Of a DNA stretch of 64,000 nucleotides, positions 56,003-63,749 are shown one piece after another; position 1 is the stretch's first letter, and the number at the start of each line of letters is the position of its first letter. A program made the translations under genes and the position numbers. This DNA is from Prauserella halophila (lineage in GTDB: Bacteria > Actinomycetota > Actinomycetes > Mycobacteriales > Pseudonocardiaceae): the NCBI RefSeq assembly GCF_024171895.1, contig NZ_JAMTCQ010000009.1, forward strand, positions 223,318 to 287,317, in the 5' to 3' direction. The notes under the pieces are model-generated. The model saw only the letters and a program-made list of their open reading frames with translations. It was not told the DNA's origin and did no database searches.

Positions 56003-56212
56003 ATTTCCCCCATCTTGCAATGTTGACACCTGGGCACTGTTGCGTCGAACACCGCTTGTCGTATCGGGTAGCTGCTGGCATTGATTCCTAACGAGCGGCA
56101 CAGTATCACTACACATGGACATTCAAGAGGCAAGAGTTGCCTGGTCAACACTGACTAAGACGGCCATGTCTATTGCCAAGCATATATAACTACCGAGGGT
56201 AAAGGAGTCCGT
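56003..56212. promoter_or_regulatory. Divergent control region of the five-gene operon
   Basis: This AT-rich interval (markedly below the window average) contains TATATAAC at about 56183-56190, a plausible -10 region some 20-30 nt before the operon start, and AAAGGAG at 56201-56207. No clear -35 match or strong palindrome was found by eye. Confidence 0.45.
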
Positions 56213-56551
56213 GTGGGAACCGCCGAAAAGGTATATGAACTACTCAGTGGGATATCCAGAAAATCCGAATCCGCTGTCATCTACCGCGCCGTCGGCGCGA
56301 CGGCACGAATCGTGATCGACAATTCCCAAGAGGTTTTGCTGGACAGGCAGGGAGTTGTCACCCAATCGGCGCATCATGGTGATACTGATCTCACAATCCA
56401 CCTTTCCAGCCCCGACGTCACCGCACTCGTGGCAGGAGATCTGTCGATCACACGGATGGTGACGTCCGGGTGTTTGGTGGCGAAAGGTCCGATTTTCCAG
56501 TCGATCGGCGTGATCCGCGCGATCAGCCAGCTGCAGCACGAGGAGGAGTAA
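56213..56551 (+). CDS. SCP2-like sterol-carrier-type protein
   Basis: This 112-aa protein fits the SCP2 lipid-binding fold: IYRAVGATARIVIDNSQEVLL, then DTDLTIHLSSPDVTALVAGDL, then ITRMVTSGCLVAKGPIFQSIGVI. SCP2 domains present a hydrophobic tunnel for acyl chains, sterols or acyl-CoA. GTG at 56213 follows AAAGGAG by 5 nt. First gene of the operon and 3 nt before the acyl-CoA dehydrogenase gene, which suggests it carries or presents a lipid substrate for that enzyme. Function is inferred from the fold only. Confidence 0.72.
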   Translation: MGTAEKVYELLSGISRKSESAVIYRAVGATARIVIDNSQEVLLDRQGVVTQSAHHGDTDLTIHLSSPDVTALVAGDLSITRMVTSGCLVAKGPIFQSIGVIRAISQLQHEEE

Positions 56552-56554
56552 GCG

Positions 56555-57766
56555 ATGAATCCGATCTGCCGACCCGACCTGGCCGCCCTCGAAAGGCTCG
56601 ACCCCGAGCATCACAAGGCCGTGGTAGCCCTAGGCGAGTTCTCCCGCGACCGGGTAGCCCCGACCGCTCGTCGCCGCGACACCGCACCACTGGGGCAAGT
56701 CGACTGGGACATGGTCCGCGAAGCTCAGCAGCTAGGTGGACTGCGTATGGGCATCCCGGAAGACCTGGGCGGGCTCGGACTGTCCAACCTGGCGCTGGGC
56801 TACATCATGGAAGAGCTTGCCGCCGCCGATCCCGGTTTCGCCCTCATCCTTGGTGCCACCGGGTTGTTCCACATCCCGCTGCTGCTCAGCAACGACGACC
56901 GGCTGGTCGAGACCTACCTTGCGCCGTTCACTAGCGACGAACCGCTCCTCGGCTGCAACGCTGTCGCTGAAGAACTCAACGGTATGGACGTGGTGCGTCG
57001 CGAACATGCCGAGCACGCGGTGAACATGACCGCTGCCCGAGACGACGGCGATTCCTTCCTGGTCAACGGTCGGAAGAAGTACATCACCAACGCCCCGGTG
57101 GCCCGCTTCGCCACCGTGATGGTCAACGTCGAAGGCCATCCTGGCTCGACCGGGCTGACGTGCATGGTGATCGATCTCGAATGGGACGGGGTCTCTCGTG
57201 GGGAGATCGCAGACAAAGCCGGCTATCGCGCCGCTGCCGCCGGTGAGCTGGTCTTTAACGACGTGCGGGTACCCAAGACCAACGTCATCGGCGACGTGCT
57301 CGGCGGCTGGGACTTGAATGTGACCCAAGGCAACCTTTGCCGGATCACCTGCGCCTCGATCGCGACCGGTATCGCTCGCCACGCCCTCGACCATGCACTG
57401 CAGTGGGCTACCGAACGTCAGCAGACTGGCAAGCGGCTCGTAGACCACCAGATGTCGGCCCGAAAGTTCGCCGATATGGCCGCGCGCGTGGCCGCCGCCA
57501 GGTCTCTGTGGGTCGAGGCGGCCCAGAAGGCCGATCTCACTCTCCCCGTTCCGGAGCTGGAGCCGGCGATAGCCAAGCTGGTCGCCGACGAGTCCGCAGT
57601 GTTCAACGCCAACATGGCAATGTCGTTGCTGGGGGCGCAGGGTTTCCAGCGCTCCGATGACATCGAACGCATCGTGCGGGATTCGATGGGCCCACGGATC
57701 TACGAGGGATCGCCGGAGGCACTGGCCATGACGATCACCGAACGGCTCTCGGCAGGTCACCGATGA
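56555..57766 (+). CDS. Acyl-CoA dehydrogenase family flavoenzyme
   Basis: This 403-aa FAD enzyme has a full-length acyl-CoA dehydrogenase fold. The N-terminal helical domain contains MGIPEDLGGLGLSN, the beta-domain contains NGRKKYITNAPVARFATVMV, and the C-terminal helices contain RQQTGKRLVDHQMSARKFADM. The expected catalytic base is Glu384 in RIYEGSPEALAM, matching the YEG(T/S) Glu of medium- and short-chain enzymes. The flavin-contacting beta-domain element usually written WITN is represented by YITN. It would introduce a 2,3-double bond into an acyl thioester. Whether the donor is CoA- or carrier-protein-bound cannot be told; no carrier protein is encoded nearby. It overlaps the next gene by ATGA. 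Confidence 0.92.
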   Translation: MNPICRPDLAALERLDPEHHKAVVALGEFSRDRVAPTARRRDTAPLGQVDWDMVREAQQLGGLRMGIPEDLGGLGLSNLALGYIMEELAAADPGFALILGATGLFHIPLLLSNDDRLVETYLAPFTSDEPLLGCNAVAEELNGMDVVRREHAEHAVNMTAARDDGDSFLVNGRKKYITNAPVARFATVMVNVEGHPGSTGLTCMVIDLEWDGVSRGEIADKAGYRAAAAGELVFNDVRVPKTNVIGDVLGGWDLNVTQGNLCRITCASIATGIARHALDHALQWATERQQTGKRLVDHQMSARKFADMAARVAAARSLWVEAAQKADLTLPVPELEPAIAKLVADESAVFNANMAMSLLGAQGFQRSDDIERIVRDSMGPRIYEGSPEALAMTITERLSAGHR

Positions 57767-58596
57767 GCCAGCACGTTCTTGACGAGATCACCCGCAGCGC
57801 CGCGGGATTCTCGTTCGCCGCGTTGGACACGAAGCTGACCGGGCCACCGGCCTTCCTCTCCACCGGCACCGATGGCAGTCTCACCATCACAGCGCGGGGA
57901 GACCACATCCCGGTCCGGTACCGGCGAGCCATGCACGCATTCCGGTGCACCCAGTACTGGCGGCTCGGGTTTCTCGACCCGGACCAAGTCGACCTCGATG
58001 CCTATGCCGACGAGATCCGTGGTCACGTCCCGCACCGAGAATACCACTCCATAGTTCTCGACCGGCGAAGCGGTTTGGCCGTCGCCTACGTCTACCTGGT
58101 CCGCCCCGATGTTGGATCCGGTGATGCCTTCACACTGGAGCGCGAATACGACATCACCGTCGGCACAATCCTCGGCGACGGCCTGGTCCGTAACCGAGTG
58201 TGGGAGGCCAAACGTCAAGTCCGCCGCGTGGGCATGCCGTGGTCAGGACTCGCCCGCAACGCACCCTGGTGGGCGATGCTGGGCCTGTCCCGCGCTGTGG
58301 AGCAGCTACAGCACCGTGGTGAGCTCGACGGCTTCGTCGCCGACGGCGATCCTGCGGGCAGCCCGCGTACCTTCGAGCTGCTCGGCTTCACCGTCACCCT
58401 CTCCGAGAAAAAGCCGAACCCGGCCAATGTCGACGGCCGGTACGGCCCGATGTGGCTACAGGAGGCCACACCGGTTCCCTACGTGGTCACGATGTCCCCG
58501 GGTCAGGACGAGCACCTGCGTCAGGTCGAGGGGTTCCTGCAACGCAACCGAGACGCATCAGTGCGCTCGGAGCTGAGCCAATGGGGGTGGCCATGA
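57763..58596 (+). CDS. GNAT/autoinducer-synthase-like protein of unknown function
   Basis: This 277-aa protein matches no family I can name with certainty. The order of motifs recalls N-acyltransferases of the LuxI/FeeM type: a basic-aromatic helix YRRAMHAFRCTQYWRLGF, a HREYHSIVLDRRSGLAVAYVYLVRP strand pair like the acyl-homoserine-lactone synthase core, then RNRVWEAKRQVRR where those enzymes have (W)ExSR, and PRTFELLGFTV near the C-terminal helix and strand. If so it would join an acyl thioester to an amine. The first ~30 residues and the last ~50 are distinctive. It overlaps both neighbours by ATGA, so it is made in step with the dehydrogenase and the adenylyltransferase. Confidence 0.6.
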   Translation: MSQHVLDEITRSAAGFSFAALDTKLTGPPAFLSTGTDGSLTITARGDHIPVRYRRAMHAFRCTQYWRLGFLDPDQVDLDAYADEIRGHVPHREYHSIVLDRRSGLAVAYVYLVRPDVGSGDAFTLEREYDITVGTILGDGLVRNRVWEAKRQVRRVGMPWSGLARNAPWWAMLGLSRAVEQLQHRGELDGFVADGDPAGSPRTFELLGFTVTLSEKKPNPANVDGRYGPMWLQEATPVPYVVTMSPGQDEHLRQVEGFLQRNRDASVRSELSQWGWP

Positions 58597-59567
58597 TCGA
58601 CGTCGACGTCGCCACCGTAGACGAAGCACGAAACCTCGATCCCGGCGCGTACTACCAGCACCTCGTCTACCGCAACAAGGGGCTCGTACCCGCGCAGGTG
58701 CAACAACGCATCCACGCGGCCAAAGTTCTGGTGGCCGGGTGCGGATCCGTGGGCGGGGCTGCCGTGCAGCCCCTGGCCCGGGTGGGATTCCGCGATTTCC
58801 GCGTGGCCGACACAGGCACCTACGAACTGAACAACCTCAACCGTCAGACCGCGTTCCTCGATGACCTGGGTAAGAACAAGGCCGCTGCGGCGGCCGAGGC
58901 CATCACCCGCATCAACCCGTACACCGATGTTTCGGTGTACGACACCGGTGTCACCCGCGAGAACGCCGCAGCGCTCGTCGACGGTGTCGACGTCATCGTC
59001 GATGGCGTCGATGTCACCACGAAATCCGGCTTCGCAGCCAAGATCGCCCTGCACGAGGCCGCGCTGGCCCAGCACAAACCCCTTATCACCGGCTGGGACC
59101 TCGCAGGCGTGATGTGCGCCCAGTTCTTCGACTACCGCCAGATCCGAGCCATCTTCGACGGCGCCATCGACTCCGCCGAACTCGACTCGCTCACGGTATG
59201 GGAGGCGGTATTCCGCATCGCGCCGATGCGGCACATGCCAGCGTCAATGTTGTTCGAACTCAGCAAAAACATCGCCGACCCCGACTACAGCGTGCCCCAA
59301 CTACCCGAAGCGGCCTGGCAATTCGGCTCGTTGGCTTGCCACATGGCGGTCCGCGCCATCAGTGGAAAGAAGATCCCTCGCAACGTGCCGGTGGATGTGC
59401 ACTGGCAGACCAGCACCCTCGACGAACATCTGGAACAACTGGTCAAGAAACCACTGGGCTACGCCACATTGGTTCGCACCTTGGGCCCGGCCCGCAGCCT
59501 GCTCTCGCTGACCTCTGCCCGTTCCTGGGCAGGACGCCTCATTTCGAGGAGACATCCCCCACGATGA
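58593..59567 (+). CDS. ThiF/MoeB/E1-like adenylyltransferase
   Basis: This 324-aa protein has the E1 nucleotide-binding motif VLVAGCGSVGG (residues 45-55), the Asp-containing strand RVADTGTYELNNLNRQTAF with the conserved Asn-x-Arg-Gln, KNKAAAAAEAITRINPYTDV, and VDVIVDGVDVTTKS for the catalytic Asp region. These enzymes activate a carboxylate as an acyl-adenylate. The zinc CxxC pairs of MoeB/ThiF are absent and no clear thioester Cys stands out, so it probably adenylates (or dehydrates) a small substrate or peptide rather than passing sulfur to a ubiquitin-like protein. No such carrier is encoded here. ATG 58593 overlaps the upstream stop; starts further upstream would run inside the previous gene. 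Confidence 0.85.
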   Translation: MIDVDVATVDEARNLDPGAYYQHLVYRNKGLVPAQVQQRIHAAKVLVAGCGSVGGAAVQPLARVGFRDFRVADTGTYELNNLNRQTAFLDDLGKNKAAAAAEAITRINPYTDVSVYDTGVTRENAAALVDGVDVIVDGVDVTTKSGFAAKIALHEAALAQHKPLITGWDLAGVMCAQFFDYRQIRAIFDGAIDSAELDSLTVWEAVFRIAPMRHMPASMLFELSKNIADPDYSVPQLPEAAWQFGSLACHMAVRAISGKKIPRNVPVDVHWQTSTLDEHLEQLVKKPLGYATLVRTLGPARSLLSLTSARSWAGRLISRRHPPR

Positions 59568-60610
59568 CCGATCACATCACCCGTGGCCGCCGCGACACGA
59601 GACCCCTTCACTACGCGGCCCTCACCGACACCGTCCAGATGACAGTCCCCGAATCCGACATGGTCCGGCAACGATGCCGGACCATCGTCACGCGGCTAAC
59701 CGGCACCGCGTTGCACGACGACCGGCTGTTGTATGCCGCCGAGCACCTCGCCACGCACCTCCCCAGCCGACTGCGCACCAAACTCTTGACCCTCCGGGAC
59801 CGAGGCAATGTCGACGGAGCCCTCCTGATTAAAGGACTCCCGATCGGCGAACTCGACGACACGCCACACCACCCGAGCGAGGAACCGGCCTGGTGGGATG
59901 TGCCGGTGGCCTCATTGGTGCAGCTGTCGATCATGTCCATCCTCGGATCACCCATCAGCTACGCTGAGGAGAAAGCCGGACAGCTAATCCAAGACGTCTA
60001 CCCCCAGGACGGCGCCGAGCAGAAGCAGGAAAACTCCGGTTCGGTACTGCTCGAACTGCATACCGAAGACGGATTCTTGCGAACCCCGCCTGACTACCTC
60101 TCCCTACTGTGCCTCCGGTCCGACCACGAACGCCGCGCAGCCACCGTTGCTTGCGGTATCCGCCGCGTGCTGACCGGCATCCCCGCCGAAATGCTGGCCA
60201 TCCTGCGCCGGCCACGATTCCAGATCGCCTTCAGCAGCTCATTCGTCGCCGACAGTCAACCCCGCTGGACCCAGCCCTTACCGGTGCTCACCGGTCCGAC
60301 GGACGATCCAAACCTGTGCGTCGACCTGCACGGAATGGTCGCGCTTGACGACCAAGCCGAGCAGGCACTGAACGTGCTGCAGGAACTCATGGAGGCTAAC
60401 CTCGTCGGTGGCGTATTGGAACCCGGCGAACTATTGATCGTCGACAACAACAGCGCCGTCCACGGCCGCACCGACTTCACCCCCCACTACGATGGGCGGG
60501 ACCGGTGGCTGCGTCGCTGCTTCGTCACCAACAACCTGCGCCGCGTCCGCGCCGACATCATCAACGGACGCATGCTCCGCAGCCGCGAACGCGACACTGT
60601 CCCCGGATGA
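59564..60610 (+). CDS. Clavaminate-synthase/AsnO-like Fe(II)/2-oxoglutarate oxygenase
   Basis: This 348-aa non-haem iron oxygenase resembles asparagine and arginine beta-hydroxylases (AsnO, VioC) and clavaminate synthase. The iron ligands are visible: H166 and E168 in LLELHTEDGF (the HxE variant typical of this subgroup) and distal H300 in NNSAVHGRTDF. The 2-oxoglutarate-binding Arg is in GRDRWLRRCFV (R317/R318). Known relatives hydroxylate or desaturate free or carrier-bound amino acids in peptide antibiotic pathways. CGAGGAG precedes ATG 59564, which overlaps the ThiF-like stop by ATGA. Last gene of the operon; an insertion sequence begins 29 nt after its stop. Confidence 0.9.
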   Translation: MTDHITRGRRDTRPLHYAALTDTVQMTVPESDMVRQRCRTIVTRLTGTALHDDRLLYAAEHLATHLPSRLRTKLLTLRDRGNVDGALLIKGLPIGELDDTPHHPSEEPAWWDVPVASLVQLSIMSILGSPISYAEEKAGQLIQDVYPQDGAEQKQENSGSVLLELHTEDGFLRTPPDYLSLLCLRSDHERRAATVACGIRRVLTGIPAEMLAILRRPRFQIAFSSSFVADSQPRWTQPLPVLTGPTDDPNLCVDLHGMVALDDQAEQALNVLQELMEANLVGGVLEPGELLIVDNNSAVHGRTDFTPHYDGRDRWLRRCFVTNNLRRVRADIINGRMLRSRERDTVPG

Positions 60611-60639
60611 GAAGAGCCCTCTCCAAAGCAATCACATGA

Positions 60640-61605
60640 GGTGATCTCAGCGAGGTAGTAACTGGCGCATGAGATCTGTGGCGGATGCGCTGGGATGAGG
60701 CGGAGAGCCCCTGGTAGGACTGGTCTCACCACAAGATCAAGTCCCCATAACCAGAGGCTCTCCGTGATTGCTCATCCTGCCATCCTTGATGTCTCCCGCG
60801 AGCTCGCCCGTCAGGTGGCGTGGCTGCTGCAGGCCGAACGTCGTCGTCGGGGCACTCGCGCGGGAACACGTTCGCTGACCTGCTTCTGGCAGGCTGTGCT
60901 GGGGCTACGCTGGTTTCGCGACCGCGCCGACCCGCAACGATTGGGTCGAGACCACCGGATTTCGCGGGCCACGGCCTATCGCTATCTCGATGAGGTGATC
61001 GACGTGCTCGCCGACCAGGCCCCGGACCTGCATCAGGCGTTGAAGCACGCCCACGAGCACGACATGGCCTACGTGATCCTCGACGGTACCGTCATCACGG
61101 CCGACCACGTGGGTGAGAAAACCACGAGTGTACAAGGGAAAACCATCGACTTGTGGTACTCCGGCAAAGCCGGCGAACATGGCGGCAACATCCAAGCTCT
61201 CTCGGCGCCGAACGGGTTTCCCCTGTGGGTCTCCGATGTGGAATCCGGCTCGACACACGACCTCACCGCCGCCCGCGAACATGCGCTGGGCGCGCTGTAC
61301 GCCGCCGCCTCGCAGGGGCTGCCGACCCTGGCCGACGGAGGCTACGAAGGCACCGGAATCGGAGTGCACACCCCGATCAAACACCCACCCGGCAACCAGG
61401 CGCTCGATGCCGACAACCGCACCTACAACGCCCTGCTACGCAGGCTGCGCTGCCTCGGCGAACGCGGATTCGCCCTCCTCACCGGCCGCTGGCGCACCTT
61501 GCAACGGATCACCGCCAGCCCCAGCAAGATCGGCAGCATCATCCAAGCCGCACTCGCCCTCACTCACCTCGAACACCGGCCGACCTGAAACTCGCTGAGA
61601 TCAAT
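60640..61605 (+). mobile_element. 966-bp insertion sequence, IS5-like
   Basis: The element is bounded by 15-nt imperfect terminal inverted repeats (left GGTGATCTCAGCGAG at 60640-60654; right complement ATTGATCTCAGCGAG at 61591-61605; 13 of 15 match). The direct repeat TCACATGA lies immediately outside both ends (60632-60639 and 61606-61613), interpreted as an 8-bp target duplication. It carries one transposase gene. The intact ends and duplication indicate a fairly recent, complete copy. Confidence 0.85.
60764..61588 (+). CDS. IS5-like DDE transposase (DDE_Tnp_4 type)
   Basis: This 274-aa transposase has an N-terminal helix-turn-helix (HRISRATAYRYLDEVIDVLA) and an RNase-H-like catalytic core with the triad Asp in YVILDGTVITAD, Asp in LPTLADGGYEG and Glu in RCLGERGFALLTGRW. 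Length and intact motifs suggest it is active. GTG at 60764 is the likely start, giving IAHPAILDVSRELARQ; codons upstream within the left end are not protein-like. It is encoded in the same direction as the operon it follows, and read-through in either direction is possible because the operon terminator lies beyond the element. Confidence 0.9.
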   Translation: MIAHPAILDVSRELARQVAWLLQAERRRRGTRAGTRSLTCFWQAVLGLRWFRDRADPQRLGRDHRISRATAYRYLDEVIDVLADQAPDLHQALKHAHEHDMAYVILDGTVITADHVGEKTTSVQGKTIDLWYSGKAGEHGGNIQALSAPNGFPLWVSDVESGSTHDLTAAREHALGALYAAASQGLPTLADGGYEGTGIGVHTPIKHPPGNQALDADNRTYNALLRRLRCLGERGFALLTGRWRTLQRITASPSKIGSIIQAALALTHLEHRPT

Positions 61606-61617
61606 TCACATGACAGC

Positions 61618-61649
61618 GGGAGCCCGTGCCGGTCCTGGCACGGGCTCCC
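61618..61649 (+). terminator. Displaced operon terminator
   Basis: A perfect 13-bp stem (GGGAGCCCGTGCC and its complement) with a 6-nt loop starts 4 nt beyond the right target duplication. Without the insertion it would lie about 34 nt after the oxygenase stop, so it was probably the operon's own terminator. Confidence 0.85.
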
Positions 61650-61654
61650 GCACG

Positions 61655-61870
61655 TCAGGAAGGGATTGTTCGTTTCAGCAGGTATTCACCTTCACCTGGC
61701 ACGAATTCGTACCCGCTCAACCGGGACGGCTATCCAGTCGGTGAGGGGGCGCCGACGAGTTTCACTCTGTGGATCTCACCCCACTCGATCATGCGGGCCA
61801 GTTGCCCATGGACCCAGCCGTCCTTCGAGCTCGCCGCCCGGGCCGGCTCGCGCCGCGCCCCGTGAGTCAT
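61655..61870 (-). pseudogene. Small gene with in-frame amber stop
   Basis: A 72-codon minus-strand frame from ATG 61870 reads THGARREPARAASSKDGWVH, then GQLARMIEWGEIHRVKLVGA, then PSPTG, stops at TAG (codon 47) and continues in the same frame as PSRLSGYEFVPGEGEYLLKR to a TGA at 61655. Both halves look like real protein, and a Tyr codon changed to TAG would join them. It may be a decayed small gene or the remnant 3' end of a larger one. No domain was recognised and no ribosome site is obvious. Confidence 0.4.
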
Positions 61871-61939
61871 GGCCTGGTGGCGCTGTGGTCTCTAGACTGA
61901 CCGGCGGAACCGTCAATGCTGACGCCCGAGGAGCACATG

Positions 61940-63604
61940 ATGACTTCGCCCGTTGCCGCCAGTCCCGCCGTCCCCAGCTATGCGTCCGGAACGTCGGATG
62001 TGCCCCTGCTCGGTGACACGATCGGTGACAACTTCGATCGGACAGTGGCGGCCTGCGGCGATCGCGACGCTCTGGTCGACCTTCCGTCCGGGCGCCGGTG
62101 GACCTACCGCGAGTTGCAGGCCGATGTCGACGCGCTCGCGCTGGGGCTGCTCGCCAACGGGGTGTCGAAGGGTGATCGCGTCGGCATCTGGGCCCCGAAC
62201 TGTCCGGAATGGACGCTGACGCAGTATGCGACCGCCAAGATCGGTGCGATTCTCGTCAACATCAATCCGTCCTACCGGGCGCACGAGCTGGAATACGTGC
62301 TGAACCAGTCGGGCGTGAGCACGCTCGTCGCGGCGGAGAGCTTCAAGACCTCCGACTATGCCGCGATGATCGACGAGGTGCGCCCGCGATGCGACACGTT
62401 GTCGAACGTCGTACTACTCGGAAGTCCGAAGTGGACGGAACTGTTCGAATCTGAAGGAGATTCCGGAAAGCTCGTCGCAGCATCGCGACAGCTGTCGGCG
62501 GACGATCCGATCAACCTCCAGTACACGTCAGGAACAACGGGATTTCCCAAGGGTGCGACGCTGTCGCATCACAACATCCTCAACAACGGATTCTCCGTCG
62601 GGCAGTTGTGCAACTACACGGAGGAGGACCGGATCTGCATTCCGGTTCCGTTCTACCACTGCTTCGGGATGGTGATGGGAAACCTGGCCGCCACGAGTCA
62701 CGGTGCGTGCATGGTGATTCCGGCGCCGGGATTCGATCCGGCGTCGACGCTCCGGGCGGTGCAGGCCGAACGCTGCACGTCGCTCTACGGAGTGCCGACG
62801 ATGTTCATCGCCGAGCTCGCCGAGAACGATTTCGACGACTACGATCTGTCCACATTGCGCACCGGAATCATGGCGGGTTCGCCGTGTCCGGTCGAGGTCA
62901 TGAAGCAGGTCATCGACCGGATGGGCATGGCCGAGGTGTCGATCTGCTACGGCATGACCGAGACCTCGCCGGTCTCCAATCAGACGCGTGCCGACGACAG
63001 CGTCGAACGCCGAGTGTCCACTGTGGGCAGGGTCGGTCCGCACCTGGAGGTCAAGGTCGTCGATCCGGTCACGGGGCTGACCATGCCGCGCGGAGAGCCC
63101 GGTGAACTGTGCACCCGCGGCTACTCGGTGATGCTCGGCTACTGGAACCAGCCCGACAAGACCGCCGAGTCCATCGACTCCGCACGGTGGATGCACACCG
63201 GCGACCTCGCTGTGATGGACGACGACGGTTACGTCAGCATCACCGGACGCATCAAGGACATGGTCATCCGCGGTGGCGAGAACATCTACCCGCGCGAGAT
63301 CGAGGAGTTCCTCTACACCCACCCCGACGTGCTCGATGCGCAGGTGATCGGCGTGCCGGACGCCAAGTACGGCGAGGAACTGATGGCGTGGCTGCGCATG
63401 CGCGAGGGTGCGGAACCGTTGACCGTCGAGACGCTGCGCGAGTTCTGCCAGGGCAAGCTGGCGCACTACAAGGTGCCGCGTTACGTCCGGGTGGTCGACG
63501 ACTTCCCGATGACGGTCACCGGCAAGGTGCGCAAGGTCGAGATGCGGCAGCAGGCCGTCGACCTGCTGGGCCTGCAGGAGGTTGCCACCTCCGAGCACGC
63601 CTGA
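61940..63604 (+). CDS. Fatty acyl-CoA synthetase (AMP-forming, FadD type)
   Basis: This 554-aa ANL-superfamily ligase adenylates a fatty acid and transfers it to CoA. The AMP-binding core [12 protein letters not shown] is near residue 200, followed by [12 protein letters not shown] near 340, [24 protein letters not shown] around 425 and the C-terminal catalytic lysine in [12 protein letters not shown]. The ATG at 61940 has GAGGAG 6 nt upstream; ATGs at 61916 and 61937 are in frame. Host-like GC-rich codons and the terminator and IS between it and the five-gene operon suggest it is not part of that operon, though it could supply acyl-CoA for it. Confidence 0.92.
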   Translation: MTSPVAASPAVPSYASGTSDVPLLGDTIGDNFDRTVAACGDRDALVDLPSGRRWTYRELQADVDALALGLLANGVSKGDRVGIWAPNCPEWTLTQYATAKIGAILVNINPSYRAHELEYVLNQSGVSTLVAAESFKTSDYAAMIDEVRPRCDTLSNVVLLGSPKWTELFESEGDSGKLVAASRQLSADDPINLQYTSGTTGFPKGATLSHHNILNNGFSVGQLCNYTEEDRICIPVPFYHCFGMVMGNLAATSHGACMVIPAPGFDPASTLRAVQAERCTSLYGVPTMFIAELAENDFDDYDLSTLRTGIMAGSPCPVEVMKQVIDRMGMAEVSICYGMTETSPVSNQTRADDSVERRVSTVGRVGPHLEVKVVDPVTGLTMPRGEPGELCTRGYSVMLGYWNQPDKTAESIDSARWMHTGDLAVMDDDGYVSITGRIKDMVIRGGENIYPREIEEFLYTHPDVLDAQVIGVPDAKYGEELMAWLRMREGAEPLTVETLREFCQGKLAHYKVPRYVRVVDDFPMTVTGKVRKVEMRQQAVDLLGLQEVATSEHA

Positions 63605-63662
63605 GCGGGACCCGAGTCCCGGACAGCACCCGCGCCTCGGCGTGACGGTGACGGGCCGGTGG

Positions 63663-63722
63663 CCGGAACCCGCAACACGAGCCCCGGAACCCGCAACACG
63701 AGCCCCGGAACCCGCAACACGG
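63663..63722. repeat. 21-bp tandem repeat, three units
   Basis: The unit CCGGAACCCGCAACACGAGC plus one base is repeated three times without interruption (third copy slightly changed) between the FadD stop and the next gene. Its reverse complement (CTCGTGTTGCGGGTTCCGG) resembles the 20-bp units at 12003 and 36664, so it may be a divergent family member. Confidence 0.8.
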
Positions 63723-63749
63723 GTTCGCGGGGCGGCTACCGTGGTCCGA

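Noticed and set aside
56213..60610. Fatty-acid beta-oxidation operon
   Set aside because: The acyl-CoA dehydrogenase is present, but there is no enoyl-CoA hydratase, hydroxyacyl-CoA dehydrogenase or thiolase. The ThiF-like and AsnO-like genes do not belong to beta-oxidation.
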